A stretch of DNA of 44,872 bases from Candidatus Nomurabacteria bacterium (GTDB taxonomy: Bacteria > Patescibacteriota > Minisyncoccia > Phycocordibacterales > UBA9973), in assembly GCA_025361085.1 (NCBI GenBank), contig JANYAX010000019.1, positions 1 to 44,872 of the forward strand, written 5' to 3'. Positions 8,515 through 15,658 of this stretch are shown in pieces (the first letter of the stretch is position 1; each line of letters begins with the position of its first letter). A program made the translations under genes and the position numbers. The notes beneath the pieces were generated by a model. That model searched no databases. It saw nothing but the letters and a program-made list of their open reading frames with translations, and was not told the origin of the DNA.

Positions 8515-8868
8515 ATGAATACAATGATTGCTTATGCAGCAGGGGAAGGTAGTGTTGGGGGTGTAACTTGTGGTCAAGGTATAACAAATTTAACTAGTCT
8601 TATAAACTGGGGCACCTGCACCATTATGCACGCAGTGATACCCTTGCTTGGGGCTTTAGCCTTGGCCGGATTTGTTTATGGAATTATTAAATATTTCCTA
8701 AATCCAGATAATGAAGAGAAAAGAAAAGATGGTAAGAGTTTTATGCTTTGGGGATTAATTACTCTGTTTGTAATTGTAAGTATTTGGGGGTTGGTGAGAA
8801 TATTTTCTAATACATTCCTAGGTACTGAAAATATAGCCCTTCCAAAGCTTCCTGAGCCGAAACAGTAG
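8515..8868 (+). CDS. T4SS-pilin-like two-helix membrane protein, paralogue 3
   Basis: 117 aa. The first ten residues (MNTMIAYAAG) look like the end of a very short leader, followed by a Gly-rich stretch with two cysteines, helix 1 (about 38-60), the loop NPDNEEKRKDGKSFMLWG, and helix 2. The loop plus helix 2 is almost the same in paralogue 5, showing a gene duplication. The gene is 11 nt after paralogue 2. Confidence 0.65.
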   Translation: MNTMIAYAAGEGSVGGVTCGQGITNLTSLINWGTCTIMHAVIPLLGALALAGFVYGIIKYFLNPDNEEKRKDGKSFMLWGLITLFVIVSIWGLVRIFSNTFLGTENIALPKLPEPKQ

Positions 8869-8888
8869 CGTATTATATATTTAATTGA

Positions 8889-8982
8889 TATAATAAAGTA
8901 AGTATGTTTATGTTAATTTATTTCCTACGGTCGGTGGGATATAAAAAATTATTATTAGGTCGTTAATTAAGAAAGTTATAAT
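8889..8982 (+). promoter_or_regulatory. Intergenic region with two -10 boxes before pilin paralogue 4
   Basis: The 121-nt gap holds TATAAT at 8889-8894 and a second TATAAT at 8977-8982. The second is preceded by TTAGGT (8955-8960, 16-nt spacer) and ends 7 nt before the ATG at 8990. Between them is a 20-codon ORF (8904-8966) that may be chance. The downstream pair of pilin genes is probably expressed separately. Confidence 0.5.
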
Positions 8983-8989
8983 TTAGAAT

Positions 8990-9331
8990 ATGAAAAAAAT
9001 TATTTCGTTAGGTTTAGTTTTGGGAGCTTTCCCAATGTTGGCTTTAGCATCAGGAACTGTAGATAGTATCTTGTTGCAGGTGATTCGTTATGTAAATTTG
9101 ATTGTTCCTGTATTGATAACAGTAGCAGTCGGTTACTTTATTTGGGGTGTTATCCAATTCATTTCTTCTTCTGATGAAGAATCAAAGAAGATGGCTCGTA
9201 CCAAGATTATAAATGGTTTAATCGGTTTGTTTGTTATTGTAGCGTTCTGGGGAATTATTGCCGTTGTTAAAAATACTTTTGGTATAACTGGTGGAGGGGC
9301 TATTGATAATAGAGATATGATAATTCAGTAG
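8990..9331 (+). CDS. T4SS-pilin-like two-helix membrane protein, paralogue 4
   Basis: 113 aa: signal peptide (residues 1-20, ending LALA), helix 1 (about 30-55), loop SSSDEESKKMARTK and helix 2 (about 72-95) ending in WGIIAVVKNTFGI, the same helix-2 ending as in paralogues 3 and 5. It has its own promoter with a -10 box 7 nt before the start codon. Role as in the neighbouring paralogues. Confidence 0.68.
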   Translation: MKKIISLGLVLGAFPMLALASGTVDSILLQVIRYVNLIVPVLITVAVGYFIWGVIQFISSSDEESKKMARTKIINGLIGLFVIVAFWGIIAVVKNTFGITGGGAIDNRDMIIQ

Positions 9332-9353
9332 AATTTTTATACTCTAAAAACAT

Positions 9354-9677
9354 ATGATTTTTCAAATGATTCCTGTTGCAGAGGCAAGTATAAATACACT
9401 AATGAAAAGTATTGATAAAGTTATTATCAATCCTATTATTGTGTTGTTGTTTGCTCTCGCTGTCGCTTTCTTTATTTATGGGTTGGCCGAATATTTGTTG
9501 TCACCTGATAATGAAGAGAAAAGAAAAGCAAGCAAAGATCATATGCTTTGGGGAGTATTTGGAATGTTTATTATGGTTTCAGTTTTTGGGATTATGAGTT
9601 TACTACTAAACACTGTTGGTGAAGATAGAATAAAATTACAGTCAACAGGGGATTATGAAATTGGCAATCTCAAATAG
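9354..9677 (+). CDS. T4SS-pilin-like two-helix membrane protein, paralogue 5
   Basis: 107 aa: a short N-terminal leader (MIFQMIPVAEA), helix 1 (about 25-48), loop SPDNEEKRKASKDHMLWG and helix 2. The loop differs from that of paralogue 3 at only a few positions. It is the last of the five and is followed by a strong bidirectional terminator. Confidence 0.65.
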   Translation: MIFQMIPVAEASINTLMKSIDKVIINPIIVLLFALAVAFFIYGLAEYLLSPDNEEKRKASKDHMLWGVFGMFIMVSVFGIMSLLLNTVGEDRIKLQSTGDYEIGNLK

Positions 9678-9695
9678 AATTTATTGAATCATAGT

Positions 9696-9728
9696 AAAAA
9701 AACGCGTCCCTAGGGGCGCGTTTTTTTT
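9696..9728. terminator. Bidirectional intrinsic terminator
   Basis: A GC-rich stem (ACGCGTCCC with GGGGCGCGT) is flanked by seven A on the left and eight T on the right. It separates the convergent pilin run (plus) and the 9735 gene (minus). Confidence 0.85.
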
Positions 9729-9734
9729 GTGAGA

Positions 9735-10208
9735 TTACTCACTGTTTTGTTTTGGTGGGAATTTGCATACGACGGTAATCTCTTCGTCGTAGCAAGAAAG
9801 ATCAAAATATGCAATGCCAGAGCCTCTTTTATTGTTTGGTTTACCACCTCCGACAATAATTTTTTCTCCATTTTGCTCTTGGTAATAATACTCCTTACCA
9901 CCACCATAACAAGCGAAATCATACCCGCTATGTGTGTATACCCTTATAGGTTTTTCGCCTTTTTTTAAGATATACGTTGTATCTGAGGGTGGTTTGGGCG
10001 GTTCTACTACGATGTATTGCTGAGTTCGTTTAGTAGCCCTGTCGGCTTTTTGAGTTTCCTCAACTTGGGCTTGTTTTTTCTCTTCTTTTTTCCTTTTACA
10101 AGATTTTACAGCAGAAGAAAGAAAAAACACCAGAAGCACCATAGCTAAGATAAAATAGAGAGAGGATGATGCTCTTCCTACCTTTTTTTCGGAGGAATCT
10201 TTTTCCAT
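9735..10208 (-). CDS. Single-pass membrane protein of unknown function, partner of the SPFH gene
   Basis: 157 aa: a short cytoplasmic start, one transmembrane helix (about 17-35), a strongly charged Lys/Glu/Gln linker (about 38-65) and a C-terminal domain with aromatic and Gly-rich stretches and three cysteines. It follows the SPFH gene by 8 nt on the same strand, so the two are probably one operon. I do not recognise the domain. The start ATG is at 10208. Confidence 0.55.
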   Translation of the reverse strand: MEKDSSEKKVGRASSSLYFILAMVLLVFFLSSAVKSCKRKKEEKKQAQVEETQKADRATKRTQQYIVVEPPKPPSDTTYILKKGEKPIRVYTHSGYDFACYGGGKEYYYQEQNGEKIIVGGGKPNNKRGSGIAYFDLSCYDEEITVVCKFPPKQNSE

Positions 10209-10216
10209 AACGTGAT

Positions 10217-11248
10217 TTATTTTTCATTTTTGTTTAAAAATCCACCTAGAATATTGATGATTGAACCTGTCTCTTCAGACAATGAAATTTTTTTCTCATC
10301 AATTGTCTTTGAGACCTTGCCCCTTTCGGTTTGCACGATTTCGCGTGCTTCATTTCTTGAATACCCCATGTCCATGAATTTTTTGATTTGATTTTCGACA
10401 TGTTGTAATTCGAGCTCCTCAGCCTTACGCTCTTCTTCTTCTTTGGCTTTTTGCTCAGCTTGTTTCCCCGTCTCTCCGAGAACATCGATATCACCGATAT
10501 TAAGACGTTTGATTTTTATACCAAGGTCTTTCATTTCGATGTTACCGGTTCCATTCATAAGAGATTGAATTTCTTTTCTCCTTGCAGCCACACTCTCTTC
10601 TAGATCAGAAATTTGTTGTGGTGTTAGAGTTAAAAGAAAATCTTTAACCTTTTTCCAGTCATCTTTAGCCCATTCCTCCTCATTCTTTTTAGGTTTTTCA
10701 GGTCTTGGTTTTTTGAAATAAATTAACCAAATCCAAGTAGGAATGTCTTGAGCGAAATCTGGGATTTCTCTATCTTTGATAGAATCTTGTGCTAGTCTTG
10801 TGACCAGCACGCTGACTCCTTCAAGGCGAGATTGATTTAATTCCCACCAGTTGGATGGACCTCCTTCCTCATCAGAACACCATTCACGTACTCTCTCAAT
10901 TACTTTTCCCGTGAATTGTTTTATGACCCCATCTCTTCCGCCAGAATTTGTGTATTCTATAAGGTGGTCTCTCATAGGTTCAAAGACAATTTCTACCGGA
11001 ACCTTGGAAGAAGCTCTGTCTGGAGTTGTCGCTTTTTCAGTTACAACTTCAAACTGAACTTTACCGATGTCAATAATCTCTACCCCATATACAAATGGGT
11101 AAAAGGGTAGAAAATTCCACCCTTCAGAAACAAATTGACCTTCTTTCCTTTTCCCAAAAAGGGTAATTTGCCCCGCATGACGAATAGGGACTTTTACAAA
11201 TGAGCTTATCCCTAAGGATACACTCACGAAGATAATTAAATAAATCAT
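10217..11248 (-). CDS. SPFH / band-7 domain membrane protein
   Basis: 343 aa. An N-terminal hydrophobic anchor (residues 1-19) is followed by an SPFH-like beta-rich domain (about 20-150, starting FVKVPIRHAGQITLFGKRKE), a central helical region and a long Glu/Lys/Ala-rich coiled coil (about 265-300). That is the layout of stomatin/prohibitin-like scaffold proteins, which form large membrane rings. The gene has a textbook promoter (TTGACA, 18 nt, TATAAT) and the only strong Shine-Dalgarno seen in the window (GGAGG, about 9 nt before the ATG), itself flanked by complementary GGCC. It probably acts with the downstream membrane protein. The assignment is by architecture; the client is unknown. Confidence 0.7.
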   Translation of the reverse strand: MIYLIIFVSVSLGISSFVKVPIRHAGQITLFGKRKEGQFVSEGWNFLPFYPFVYGVEIIDIGKVQFEVVTEKATTPDRASSKVPVEIVFEPMRDHLIEYTNSGGRDGVIKQFTGKVIERVREWCSDEEGGPSNWWELNQSRLEGVSVLVTRLAQDSIKDREIPDFAQDIPTWIWLIYFKKPRPEKPKKNEEEWAKDDWKKVKDFLLTLTPQQISDLEESVAARRKEIQSLMNGTGNIEMKDLGIKIKRLNIGDIDVLGETGKQAEQKAKEEEERKAEELELQHVENQIKKFMDMGYSRNEAREIVQTERGKVSKTIDEKKISLSEETGSIINILGGFLNKNEK

Positions 11249-11308
11249 TTTATGGCCCTCCTTCGGCCTTATTTTTTATTTTAGTTATTTGATTTTCAAT
11301 TTTCTTGT

Positions 11309-11338
11309 ATTATATCACATTATAACCCTGTTTGTCAA
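11309..11338 (-). promoter_or_regulatory. Strong promoter of the SPFH operon
   Basis: On the minus strand TTGACA (11333-11338), 18-nt spacer, TATAAT (11309-11314). The leader is about 60 nt and includes a real Shine-Dalgarno, unlike most genes here. Confidence 0.75.
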
Positions 11339-11414
11339 GTTAGACTTATGAGCTCAATATAATCGAATTATCTGAGGAATATCATTGATTTATTCCATAT
11401 TTTGACAAATGAAA

Positions 11415-11445
11415 AACCCGATACTGTTAGTATCGGGCTTTTTTT
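11415..11445. terminator. Bidirectional intrinsic terminator
   Basis: Stem CCCGATAC (11417-11424) with GTATCGGG (11430-11437), 5-nt loop, A-run on the left and T-run on the right. It ends the 11457 gene and insulates the SPFH operon. Confidence 0.85.
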
Positions 11446-11456
11446 CTTTTGGGTAA

Positions 11457-11855
11457 TTACTTGTGAATTGTTTCTCCGGTTTTACAATTACCGGCAGAAA
11501 CTAATACTGCCCCAGTCCACGGAGCGAATGGTGGATAAAAGGTTAGCCACACATAAATGCTCCAGTTGCATCCTCCACCATCGTTGGCTGTGCACCAAGA
11601 GGCGGCAAAAGCCTCGGCTTCTCCTTCTGTGTTGAAGTAGTAAGCTGCCTGGTATTTTGTCTCGTTTCCACAGGCTGTGGCAACTACCCAGGGCTTGGAC
11701 GGTCCGGCCGGGATCATGATTGGACTGACGATTGCCACATTGGTCGCCGTTGTTGGCTGGGTTTTGTCGTCAATAGGACTCTTTTTTCCACTCTCAGCGA
11801 ATGTCATGGAACTTACTGCTATAAGCAGTAATGCAAAAAATAACACTTTTTTCAT
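11457..11855 (-). CDS. Small secreted protein of unknown function
   Basis: 132 aa with a clear signal peptide (MKKVLFFALLLIAVSSMTFA). The mature part has four cysteines and many Trp, Tyr and Ala residues (for example NTEGEAEAFAASWC), suggesting a small disulfide-bonded domain. No family recognised. It is expressed from its own promoter (TTGACA, 17 nt, TAGGAT) with a leader of roughly 40 nt, and closed by a strong terminator. Its G+C-richer codons differ slightly from neighbouring genes by eye. Confidence 0.6.
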   Translation of the reverse strand: MKKVLFFALLLIAVSSMTFAESGKKSPIDDKTQPTTATNVAIVSPIMIPAGPSKPWVVATACGNETKYQAAYYFNTEGEAEAFAASWCTANDGGGCNWSIYVWLTFYPPFAPWTGAVLVSAGNCKTGETIHK

Positions 11856-11900
11856 AAAGGTAAAAATTTGATTTAGTTAAATGAAAATAATCTCGCCACC

Positions 11901-11929
11901 ATCCTAATATAAAAGGATGATTTTGTCAA
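11901..11929 (-). promoter_or_regulatory. Promoter of the secreted-protein gene with overlapping palindrome
   Basis: Minus strand TTGACA (11924-11929), 17 nt, TAGGAT (11901-11906). ATCCT and AGGAT form a small inverted repeat covering the -10 and part of the spacer, a possible operator. Confidence 0.65.
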
Positions 11930-11947
11930 GTAAATAAATGGGGGGAG

Positions 11948-12000
11948 GTCACAAACACTAAAAATGCCTTATAATATAAGGCATTTTTAGTGTTTGTGAC
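11948..12000. repeat. Perfect 25-bp palindrome abutting tRNA-Glu
   Basis: Two perfect 25-nt arms around the 3-nt centre AAT (11973-11975). The right arm ends in GAC at 11998-12000, the last paired bases of the tRNA-Glu acceptor, so the left arm carries a copy of them. It may act as the tRNA terminator, though the stem is AT-rich with no clean U-tract. Confidence 0.85.
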
Positions 12001-12068
12001 CCTACCGGGAATCGAACCCGAATTACCGGCTTGAAAAGCCGATGTCCTAACCGTTAGACGATAGGGCC
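11997..12068 (-). tRNA. tRNA-Glu (TTC)
   Basis: On the minus strand the acceptor GGCCCTA pairs with TAGGGTC (one G-T), the T-arm has GGTTCGATTCC, and the anticodon loop TTTTCAA gives TTC. The discriminator is A and the CCA is not encoded. Confidence 0.93.
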
Positions 12069-12084
12069 AAAAAATAACGCATAC

Positions 12085-12113
12085 ATTGTAACATTATTTT
12101 ATTAAAAATACAA
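12085..12113 (-). promoter_or_regulatory. Promoter of tRNA-Glu
   Basis: Minus strand TTGTAT (12108-12113), 17 nt, TACAAT (12085-12090) with an upstream TG. The tRNA 5' end follows about 10 nt after the predicted start. Confidence 0.65.
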
Positions 12114-12136
12114 AATCTATAAAAAATATTTTGTGA

Positions 12137-12142
12137 TATAAT
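12137..12142 (+). promoter_or_regulatory. -10 box (TATAAT) six nt before the phosphoglycerate mutase gene
   Basis: TATAAT is followed by 6 nt and then the ATG at 12149, predicting a leaderless mRNA. A preceding TG pattern (TTGTGATATAAT) resembles an extended -10. Confidence 0.55.
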
Positions 12143-12148
12143 TGTAAT

Positions 12149-12778
12149 ATGGAAACACAAAAAATAGGAAGACTTGTTATAGCAAGACATCATGAATCTG
12201 AGTGGAATAAACTTGGTAAATGGACAGGGGTAACAGAAGTGCATCTTTCTCCTTTTGGTTTTGAACAATCAAAGAAAATGGGTGAATTAATCAAAGATAT
12301 TAATTTTGATTATATTTTTGATTCAACACAAATAAGATCTCAAGAAACCTTGCAAGGAATGCTGGAAGTTAGTAAAAATAATGCTAATGTTCCAATTGAA
12401 AAAGCTAAAGAACTAAATGAACGTGATTATGGGGATTATACTGGTAAAAATAAATGGGAGATGAAAGAAATATTGGGGAACGAAGAATTTATGAAGATAA
12501 GAAGAAGCTGGGATCATCCAATACCAAATGGTGAAAGTTTGAAAATGGTATATGAAAGAGTTCTGCCTTTTTTCTTGAATCGTATCCTTCCAATTCTAGT
12601 GGAGGATAAAAACGTATTAATAGTAGCACACGGTAACTCGATGAGGGCGCTCATCAAATATATAGAAAATATATCTGATGAGGAAATCCCAAAATTAGAA
12701 TTTGAATTTGGTGAGATTATATTTTATGATCTAGATAAAGAAGGTCGTATGGTAGATAAGGAAATAAAAAAAGTTTAG
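12149..12778 (+). CDS. gpmA: 2,3-bisphosphoglycerate-dependent phosphoglycerate mutase-like histidine phosphatase
   Basis: 209 aa of the histidine phosphatase superfamily. dPGM-type motifs are ESEWN...FTG-like (ESEWNKLGKWTG), LNERDYGDYTGKNKW, RRSWDHPIPNGESL and IVAHGNSMRALIKYI. The catalytic His14 and the second active-site His (in AHGNS) are present. The nearly universal RHG motif reads RHH here (residues 13-15). The protein is about 40 residues shorter than E. coli GpmA, so a different phosphatase role cannot be excluded. It interconverts 3- and 2-phosphoglycerate if it is a true GpmA. The gene stands alone between two tRNA genes. Confidence 0.75.
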   Translation: METQKIGRLVIARHHESEWNKLGKWTGVTEVHLSPFGFEQSKKMGELIKDINFDYIFDSTQIRSQETLQGMLEVSKNNANVPIEKAKELNERDYGDYTGKNKWEMKEILGNEEFMKIRRSWDHPIPNGESLKMVYERVLPFFLNRILPILVEDKNVLIVAHGNSMRALIKYIENISDEEIPKLEFEFGEIIFYDLDKEGRMVDKEIKKV

Positions 12779-12783
12779 TCGGC

Positions 12784-12812
12784 TTGAAAAATATAGTTTT
12801 ATTCTGTATAAT
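12784..12812 (+). promoter_or_regulatory. Promoter of tRNA-Ser
   Basis: TTGAAA (12784-12789), 17 nt, TATAAT (12807-12812). The tRNA starts 14 nt downstream of the -10. Confidence 0.75.
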
Positions 12813-12826
12813 CAGAAAGTTCTTAA

Positions 12827-12913
12827 GGAAGCGTGGCTGAGAGGTTGAAGGCATCACTTTCGAAAAGTGACATGCGGGAAACCGTATCGTGAGTTCGAAT
12901 CTCACCGCTTCCG
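12827..12913 (+). tRNA. tRNA-Ser (CGA)
   Basis: An 87-nt class II tRNA: acceptor GGAAGCG pairs with CGCTTCC, anticodon loop TTCGAAA gives CGA, a long variable arm follows, and the T-arm contains GTTCGAATC. No CCA is encoded. Its 3' end is the insertion point of the 12.9-17.0 kb island, and the recombinase gene on the other strand ends inside it. Confidence 0.95.
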
Positions 12914-14422
12914 CAACAAATCGGAATTCAAATTTCCGCAAAAAATATGGTCGGCACGAAGTGCCGTCTGTTCTGAATTCCCCCCAAAAAGTCCTGAATC
13001 CAAAAGGGTTCGCCACGCAGAACGTGGCTCAAAAAGTACGGTTCGATCTTTAATTAAAAAGTTCGAACCTACTTTTTTAAACAAATGAAGATTTTCTTCA
13101 TTTTTTTTCTCGTTAGCCAATTCCACCATATGAATACTGGCTTTTAGAAAATTTTCGGTAAGTTCGAACCGATTATTGGATTTTTTCTCAAAAGCCGATA
13201 ATTTCTCTTTTAAAAGTTGTTTTTGATTAACTAACTTATTTTTAGAATCACGATATTCTTCCAAAGACAAAATGTTTTCTAAATATAAGTTCATCAACTT
13301 TTCAACTTTTGAATCCAAAAGAGAAATTTCATCTTTTGTCTTTTGAGAAAAAATCTCACTCGATTGATTTTCTGATTGCCGATCTTTGGTATTCTCGGCA
13401 ATCATCCAATTTGCCCAATCGAGTGGCAAAGAAACTTTTTTGATTTCTTCCTTAATTTGAGAAGTGATGAGTTCCTCACGGACATATTTTTGCAAACAAG
13501 GATTTTTCCGTTTGGTACAGCGGAGATAGTTATGACCTTTTTGTGTTTCGGTAGTTATAAAACATCCACATTCTCCACAACGGAAAAATCCTCTATATAG
13601 ATATTCTTTCAAACCTTTACCTTTCGGCTTAGATTTTCTCATCATCACTTCTTGAACGGAATCAAAAAGTTTCTTTGTGATAATCGGTTTGTGCTTTCCT
13701 TCGTAGATTTCACCGCCATATCTCATCAATCCCGTGAATATCGGATTTCTCAAAATTTGTTGATAATTAGAAACGGAAAGCACCTTTCCATTCTTTCTAC
13801 TCAATCCAAGAGCATTAAACTTATCGTGCAATTGTCGCAAAGTGAAATTTCCAGTTGCATAGGTCTCAAATGTTTTCTTTATTAACGGAGCAATATTCTC
13901 ATCGGGTACTATTCCCGCACCTTTCACATTTACATACCCCAAAGGCGACATTTGAGGCCATATACCGTCTTTCACTTTATTTCTGTGTCCACGCTTAATA
14001 TTTTCCGATAAGTTATCAACATAGTATTTGGATTGTGAGAAAGCAATGGAAAGCATGAACTTGCCTTGCGGTGTCGTATCACACCAGAAAGTTGGAAATT
14101 TTAGCTCGGCAATCTTTCCCGTATCGAGCAAATATATTATTTTTCCACCATCAACACTATTTCTCGCTAACCTATCGGGATGCCATGCTAAAATTCCCGA
14201 AGCCTCATTTGCTTCGATACGGAGAAGCATTTCGTTAAATACTGGCCGGCCCGGAGCTTTGGCGGTTTGTTTTTCCACGAAAATATCAATAACCTCAATT
14301 TGCTCTTTCGCTGCTAACTCTTTGAGTTCGGCCAGTTGATCCGAAATGCTTCTAACTTGCCGATCTTCTGTGTCGGTTGATTTTCTGGTGTAGATAAAAA
14401 ATTTTCTAGTTTGATTATTCAT
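12902..14422 (-). CDS. Large serine recombinase / site-specific integrase
   Basis: 506 aa. The N-terminal resolvase domain has the catalytic serine in YTRKSTD (residues 11-17) and GILAWHPDRLARN (about 76-88). The recombinase domain follows (about 160-270, with LRNPIFTGLMRYGGEIYEGKH), then a zinc ribbon (CGECG near residue 285, later C..NPC) and a coiled coil (about 375-425). Such enzymes integrate phages and islands at short att sites. The last 40 or so residues (from about RSAWRTLLDSG) are encoded by the left 120-bp repeat, and the stop lies within tRNA-Ser, overlapping it by 12 nt. The ORF looks intact. The start ATG is 22 bp inside the right copy of the repeat. Confidence 0.9.
   Translation of the reverse strand: MNNQTRKFFIYTRKSTDTEDRQVRSISDQLAELKELAAKEQIEVIDIFVEKQTAKAPGRPVFNEMLLRIEANEASGILAWHPDRLARNSVDGGKIIYLLDTGKIAELKFPTFWCDTTPQGKFMLSIAFSQSKYYVDNLSENIKRGHRNKVKDGIWPQMSPLGYVNVKGAGIVPDENIAPLIKKTFETYATGNFTLRQLHDKFNALGLSRKNGKVLSVSNYQQILRNPIFTGLMRYGGEIYEGKHKPIITKKLFDSVQEVMMRKSKPKGKGLKEYLYRGFFRCGECGCFITTETQKGHNYLRCTKRKNPCLQKYVREELITSQIKEEIKKVSLPLDWANWMIAENTKDRQSENQSSEIFSQKTKDEISLLDSKVEKLMNLYLENILSLEEYRDSKNKLVNQKQLLKEKLSAFEKKSNNRFELTENFLKASIHMVELANEKKNEENLHLFKKVGSNFLIKDRTVLFEPRSAWRTLLDSGLFGGNSEQTALRADHIFCGNLNSDLLRKR
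12911..13030 (+). repeat. 120-bp inverted repeat IR1, left copy
   Basis: Pairs with 14444-14563 in inverted orientation with about three differences in 120. It starts in the last bases of tRNA-Ser and contains smaller palindromes (such as GGCACGAAGTGCC and GCCACGCAGAACGTGGC). It encodes the C-terminus of the recombinase. Confidence 0.9.
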
Positions 14423-14443
14423 ATTGTTGCATTGACTAACGAG

Positions 14444-14563
14444 GAGCCACGCTCTGCGTGGCGAACCCTTTTGGATTCAGGCTTTTTTGGGGGGAATTCA
14501 GAACAGACGGCACTTCGTGCCGACCATATTTTTTGCGGAAATTTGAATTCCGATTTGTTGCGG
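14444..14563 (-). repeat. 120-bp inverted repeat IR1, right copy
   Basis: Inverted copy of 12911-13030. It lies 22 bp upstream of the recombinase start, so it may also hold that gene's promoter. Its outer end overlaps the start of IR2 by the four bases GCGG. Confidence 0.9.
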
Positions 14564-14788
14564 TATGCTCTGGACAAAATTCGAACCTTTTTTGAAAGCA
14601 ATCCTGAAGAACAAATCTGAAACAATGCGGACGAAGTTTTACGGAAACAATTTTCTGGGGAAAGGATTTCGCAAAACTTCGGCTGATTCCTTTTTTCTGA
14701 ATTCGGATGTCGCAAGCGGAGGAGGAGGGGTCTGGGGAGGAATCCTCCGCTTGCTCCTCTTTTTGTTTTGGCGAAATTCGAGCGGGCT
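14560..14788 (+). repeat. 229-bp inverted repeat IR2, left copy
   Basis: Pairs with 16793-17021 in inverted orientation with about two differences in 229. It contains an internal hairpin, GCAAGCGGAGGA (14712-14723) with TCCTCCGCTTGC (14743-14754). No convincing gene is present. Together with IR1-right it fills the 437-nt gap between the recombinase and the Xre gene. Confidence 0.9.
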
Positions 14789-14831
14789 TTCATAAATACA
14801 TACTATCATATTATTCTAAGTTTGAATATCC

Positions 14832-14860
14832 TTGTTGTGAATATACACTTATGATACAAT
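14832..14860 (+). promoter_or_regulatory. Putative promoter of the Xre-regulator gene
   Basis: TTGTTG (14832-14837), 17 nt, TACAAT (14855-14860), directly touching the ATG at 14861; TATGAT at 14850-14855 is an alternative -10 giving a leaderless mRNA. The exact -10 is unclear. Confidence 0.4.
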
Positions 14861-15082
14861 ATGGGTAAATCAATTAGAACAAAAGAATACGGAGTATTCG
14901 TCAAAAGTCTTCGCCAAGCTCGTGAAGAAATGGGTTTAACACAAGTTGAGATCGCCAAGAAACTTAAAAGACCACAATCATACATTTCTAAATGTGAAGC
15001 TGGCGAACAAAGAATTGATGTTGTTGAGTTGAACAAGTTTGCAAAGTTATATAAAAAGTCGTTAGATTATTTTATTAAATAA
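14861..15082 (+). CDS. Xre-family helix-turn-helix regulator
   Basis: 73 aa, essentially one HTH_3 (Cro/CI) domain: LRQAREEMGLTQVEIAKKLK (about 18-37) followed by the recognition helix RPQSYISKCEAGEQRIDVVE. Such proteins usually bind operators near their own gene. It is the first gene of module B and is followed 4 nt later by an unknown gene, so it probably regulates this module. There is no toxin of a recognised family next to it. Confidence 0.85.
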   Translation: MGKSIRTKEYGVFVKSLRQAREEMGLTQVEIAKKLKRPQSYISKCEAGEQRIDVVELNKFAKLYKKSLDYFIK

Positions 15083-15086
15083 AACT

Positions 15087-15650
15087 ATGAAAAATAAAAA
15101 TATTATTATATTGTGTGTATTGGTTGGTATTTTAATAATTGTCGTTTTATACACGACATCAAAATCTTCTAAAAAGGAAGACGTAATTCCCAACACCACT
15201 ACTCCACAGACACAAACAAAACCTAAAGATACATCTACAAAAACATATCCTGTAGGTTCATATAGTGTATTTATTACGCAAACAGGAGGGATAGGTTCAG
15301 TAGTTCAACCAAAAGTAAAAGTTTATAATGCAAGTACTGGTTCAGAATTAAAACCAGCAGATAATTATATTTACTATATGTTTTTTGCTAAAAAAACTTC
15401 GGGCGATACTTTATCTAGTTACTGTTCATTAAATTCCTTGTCTTCATTCCACCCTGTTGATATTAAAAGCACTTCTGGTAATAGCATTTCTTATATTTCC
15501 AAAGATTTGATTGTTGAGTTTCCAGCAGTTAAAGATCAAGTCTCGTCTGTTCCAAATCCTCAGCAGAGTAACCCAAAATCAGACAATAGTATAAACATGT
15601 TTTTAGATAAAGATGAGAATGATCTTTCTTTTGTCTGTATTCCTTGGTAA
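15087..15650 (+). CDS. Membrane-anchored protein of unknown function (island gene)
   Basis: 187 aa: N-terminal transmembrane helix (about 5-23, IIILCVLVGILIIVVLYTTS), a Lys/Thr/Pro-rich linker (about 25-55) and a C-terminal domain with two cysteines that is probably exported. It is 4 nt after the Xre gene. The linker-and-domain plan matches the next gene, and both probably sit on the cell surface. No family recognised. Confidence 0.6.
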   Translation: MKNKNIIILCVLVGILIIVVLYTTSKSSKKEDVIPNTTTPQTQTKPKDTSTKTYPVGSYSVFITQTGGIGSVVQPKVKVYNASTGSELKPADNYIYYMFFAKKTSGDTLSSYCSLNSLSSFHPVDIKSTSGNSISYISKDLIVEFPAVKDQVSSVPNPQQSNPKSDNSINMFLDKDENDLSFVCIPW

Positions 15651-15658
15651 TTAATATT

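Noticed and set aside
8904-8966. 20-aa ORF between pilin paralogues 3 and 4
   Set aside because: Too short, of mixed composition, and no supporting context besides a -10 box; kept only as a note in the regulatory entry.
14419-14793. Long ORFs inside the inverted repeats (also 16768-17016 and 14565-14795)
   Set aside because: They are near-identical mirrored readings of IR1 and IR2, with no start signals and no family resemblance; they follow from the repeat sequence rather than from coding selection.
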